Part shown: one piece after another, positions 61,938 to 64,000 of the stretch
Position numbering within the stretch: the first letter of the stretch is position 1
Layout of the letters: each line of letters starts with the position of its first letter
NCBI RefSeq assembly: GCF_046197865.1
Contig: NZ_CP166990.1
Coordinates: 1,302,001-1,366,000 of the forward strand
DNA from: JAHKLT01 sp046197865
Lineage (GTDB): Archaea > Methanobacteriota > Methanobacteria > Methanobacteriales > Methanobacteriaceae
Direction: 5' to 3'
Length of the DNA stretch: 64,000 nt
Notes under the pieces: generated by a model
The model's database searches: none
The model's input: only the letters and a program-made list of their open reading frames with translations
Told to the model about the DNA's origin: nothing
Program-made: the position numbers and the translations under genes

Positions 61938-62885
61938 TTAATAAGGCCTTTTAATTTTCAATAATCCTTTAGAAATTATATATAATACCGGAAGTTCAAT
62001 TAAAGGCCCTATTACAAGTGCAATAATTATAAGTTCTCTATGAGGAAATGAATTTATAGCTATAGCTAGAGCTAATGGAGAATTACGTGCAAGTGTAGTT
62101 AAAGTTAAGCTAGCATATTCATCATAGCTAAAACTTACTTTCTTAGATACAATATAATCTAAAATAAATATTACTATAAAAAATATAATAAGCGGAATAA
62201 ATATTAGAAAAATAGATGAAACATTTTCAAATAACACATTTGCTTCACTTGAAAAGATTATAAAAATAGCTAGTGATAAGAAAATTACTTGAGATTTAGA
62301 AAAAAATGAGTCAATTTTATTTTTAATACTTATTTTATTTTTAAATAAAAATTTAATTATAATAGATAATAAAAATGGTAAAATAATAAGTATAAATAGA
62401 CTAAATCCTAAATCACTTAAATTAATTGTATTAGAACTTGAGAAGAATAAAATTAAATATATAGGAAGCAAAATAACTTGTAAAATTAAGTTTATTGGTA
62501 ATATTGATAAGCTTAAAGATAAATTTCCTTTAGCTATTTTTGTAAATAAAAGATACCAATCAGTACATGGTGTTAAAATAAGCATTACAAAGCCTATCCA
62601 AATATCTAAATGATTATATAAAAATATTGATCCTAAAAAGTACCCAAAAATTGGAGTAAAAATAAAATTAATTAAAATACTTGTTTTTGTAAATTTAAAG
62701 TTTTTAAAACCATTTTTTAAGTCATTTAATGGTATTTCTAGAAAAACTCCTAAAAGCATTAAAAATAAAAAGAAATTGATTAAAATAGAACTATTATCAC
62801 TTATAAAAGCAATATTTGAAAATAATAACCCTAAAATAATACTTGAAAATATTAAAATTGGTTCTATTTTTTCAATACATTCCAT
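61938..62885 (-). CDS. BASS-family transporter (arsenite/bile acid:sodium symporter superfamily)
   Basis: A 315-residue membrane protein with about ten helices. LMLLGVFLEIPLNDLKNGFKNFKF (about 40-65) and ILTPCTDWYLLFTKIAKGNLSLSLSI (about 100-130) recall the ACR3/arsenical-resistance-type branch of the BASS superfamily, whose conserved APCTxMVxxWTxLAKGD block it follows. The second half carries YASLTLTTLARNSPLALAIAI, similar to the family's RNSP-type motif. The substrate could be an organic anion, and arsenite export is not established here. The CitG-like gene lies upstream with a 6-bp gap. No arsenic regulator or reductase is adjacent. Confidence 0.82.
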   Translation of the reverse strand: MECIEKIEPILIFSSIILGLLFSNIAFISDNSSILINFFLFLMLLGVFLEIPLNDLKNGFKNFKFTKTSILINFIFTPIFGYFLGSIFLYNHLDIWIGFVMLILTPCTDWYLLFTKIAKGNLSLSLSILPINLILQVILLPIYLILFFSSSNTINLSDLGFSLFILIILPFLLSIIIKFLFKNKISIKNKIDSFFSKSQVIFLSLAIFIIFSSEANVLFENVSSIFLIFIPLIIFFIVIFILDYIVSKKVSFSYDEYASLTLTTLARNSPLALAIAINSFPHRELIIIALVIGPLIELPVLYIISKGLLKIKRPY

Positions 62886-62891
62886 AAAAAT

Positions 62892-63785
62892 CTATTTTTC
62901 AAATTCATCTTTTAAATAACTAAGCATTATAGATGCAGCAGTCAAATCAGCAGTTGTTCCAGGATTATATTTTTTTTCAAATAAATAATTATCAAAATCT
63001 TTAATATTTTTATTAAATAAATCATCTGAGCTATTTAAAACTTCTAATGCCATAGCTGAAACCTTCTCTGATATTTCATTTCCATATTTTCTAGAAATTA
63101 AAGTATCTGGAATTTCAGATAAGATAGTTAAAAATGTAGCTAAAGTAGAATTATTTAATGAACTTTCACTTTTTAACTTATGAAAAGTCTTAAAACCAAT
63201 ATTAAACGTAGCTTCCATTTCATGTGTAAGCTCATAAGCTAACTTATCCCAAGAAGATGATATTTCAAGTACATCAAACATTGTTTGATTATTCTTTTTA
63301 AGTTCATTAATTGCATCAGAGCTATTTACATCAAATTCATTTTGAGAACCCATTCCTCCAGCATCAGCAATATTAATAGCTTGATATAAATTAATTGCAT
63401 CATCTAATGTTGTAGCATTTAAAATATCACCAATATTTTTTTGTAGATCATTAAAATTAGAACTGATTGCAGCTGAAGCTGAAATTGGAACTAACATCAT
63501 AATTATTCCAAGATTAGTGTTATTTTGAACCCATTTATCAGTTTCTAAAACTCCATCTAAGATATATTTACCAATATTTATTTTAGATAAATTATCTTTG
63601 TTTTTTCTTGCATTAGATGCAACTGATTTTATAGTTTCTCCAATAGCTATTCCACTTATTAAAAAATCTTCAAAAACCATATCATGAAAATCTCTATTTC
63701 TATGAACATTTCCTGGTTTTGGATGACCGCTGACTTCTAAAGCTGATGCTATTTGAGCTATTTGAGCTATTTTAAAAGCTTCCAT
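62892..63785 (-). CDS. Triphosphoribosyl-dephospho-CoA synthase-like protein (CitG/MdcB family)
   Basis: A 297-residue protein with the CitG signature: ALEVSGHPKPGNVHRNRDFHDMVFEDFLISG (about residues 14-44), NIADAGGMG near 150 and a C-terminal NPGTTADLTAASIMLSYL. CitG makes the prosthetic-group precursor of citrate or malonate lyase acyl carrier proteins from dephospho-CoA and ATP. Methanogens do not carry those lyases as a rule, so an archaeal homologue may serve another cofactor. ATG follows AAGGTGATTT. It lies 9 bp after the hemB stop and 6 bp before the BASS gene, on the same strand. Confidence 0.85.
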   Translation of the reverse strand: MEAFKIAQIAQIASALEVSGHPKPGNVHRNRDFHDMVFEDFLISGIAIGETIKSVASNARKNKDNLSKINIGKYILDGVLETDKWVQNNTNLGIIMMLVPISASAAISSNFNDLQKNIGDILNATTLDDAINLYQAINIADAGGMGSQNEFDVNSSDAINELKKNNQTMFDVLEISSSWDKLAYELTHEMEATFNIGFKTFHKLKSESSLNNSTLATFLTILSEIPDTLISRKYGNEISEKVSAMALEVLNSSDDLFNKNIKDFDNYLFEKKYNPGTTADLTAASIMLSYLKDEFEK

Positions 63786-63794
63786 TAAATCACC

Positions 63795-64000
63795 TTAAAT
63801 TTTATCAATAATTTTAGATGCAAAATTTGTAATAATTAAATCAGCTCCTGCTCTTTTAATTGAAAGTAAACTTTCAAAAATTGCATCTTCTGTTAAATAT
63901 CCACTAGCTATAGCTGCCATTATCATAGAATATTCTCCGCTAACATTATATGCAACAAGAGGTAAGTTAAAATTATAATCAACTAGCTTTATAATATCTA
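63795..64000 (-). CDS. hemB: Delta-aminolevulinic acid dehydratase, 3' part (cut by window edge)
   Basis: The frame, open to the window's right edge on the minus strand, encodes the C-terminal ~67 residues of HemB: LPLVAYNVSGEYSMIMAAIASGYL, then FESLLSIKRAGADLIITNFA, matching the porphobilinogen synthase ending (PVAAYQVSGEYAM ... SIKRAGADLI). It condenses two aminolevulinate molecules to porphobilinogen, an early step toward coenzyme F430 and corrinoids. The CitG-like gene starts 9 bp downstream, implying one operon. Nothing is known here about its N-terminus. Confidence 0.9.
   Translation of the reverse strand, partial: DIIKLVDYNFNLPLVAYNVSGEYSMIMAAIASGYLTEDAIFESLLSIKRAGADLIITNFASKIIDKI

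Noticed and set aside
1..64000. tRNA, rRNA or known riboswitch genes
   Set aside because: No GC-rich cloverleaf-like stretch or conserved riboswitch core was visible in the intergenic regions, including upstream of the YhhQ-TGT pair, where a preQ1 element was looked for.

Overview
The window looks like chromosomal DNA of a methanogenic archaeon of the order Methanobacteriales, most likely the genus Methanobrevibacter. The DNA is very AT-rich. It has archaeal TATA promoters of the TTTATATA type and an archaeal-type PheRS alpha chain. It also has transcription factor S, an FmdE-family protein, a formate transporter and a protein with pseudomurein-binding repeats. Large secreted adhesin-like proteins of the kind that dominate Methanobrevibacter genomes are abundant. 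Most translation starts have an AGGTG-like Shine-Dalgarno element about 5 nt before the start codon, and ATG and TTG starts are both used.

Layout. 0-9.4 kb: a MarR regulator, a small secreted protein, a TIGR04076-like protein, a formate transporter (FdhC family) behind a long leader, an osmoprotectant ABC importer with a fused permease/binding protein, an orphan FtsX-type permease, and a ChlI/ChlD-like chelatase pair followed by a 37-residue ORF coupled to it. 9.5-14 kb: two paralogous surface proteins with a predicted internal thioester domain, VaFE-like repeats and a C-terminal membrane anchor; a HIT protein lies between them. 14-19 kb: a short-chain dehydrogenase, a nucleobase permease with a PAP2-like protein, and a bacterial-type tRNA-guanine transglycosylase overlapping a YhhQ-type queuosine-precursor transporter. 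19-22 kb: two MarR regulators with His-rich tails and a shared operator, flanking a 1.1 kb stretch with a 28-residue membrane peptide and a possible structured RNA. 22-37 kb: mixed housekeeping and accessory genes (DUF4143 ATPase, Tex, TFS, radical SAM protein, PPOX protein, ABC exporter with its own HTH gene, Imm5-like protein, metallophosphoesterase, FmdE, SHOCT protein, integrase remnant, JAMM peptidase, exonuclease III, a nuclease/DUF5655 protein). 37-62 kb: a surface-protein island of six large secreted proteins, interrupted by pheS plus a SAP-domain gene and by two tandem MATE exporters. 62-64 kb: a BASS-family transporter, a CitG-like protein and the 3' end of hemB.

The most unusual observation is that three genes have no ATG, GTG or TTG available, but each has a Shine-Dalgarno element exactly 5 nt before an in-frame ATT. 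They are a thioester surface protein (12707), the pseudomurein-binding transglutaminase-like protein (40489) and a previously hidden 84-codon gene (26549). In the first case the paralogue aligns residue for residue from its ATG to this ATT. This suggests genuine AUU initiation, or a start-codon-based down-regulation of particular genes.

The other notable signals are a probable queuosine salvage pair in an archaeon, archaeal thioester adhesins, a promoter/operator sequence shared by two distant loci, and extensive recent sequence exchange among the adhesin genes. All calls come from reading the sequence by eye; no database search was run.
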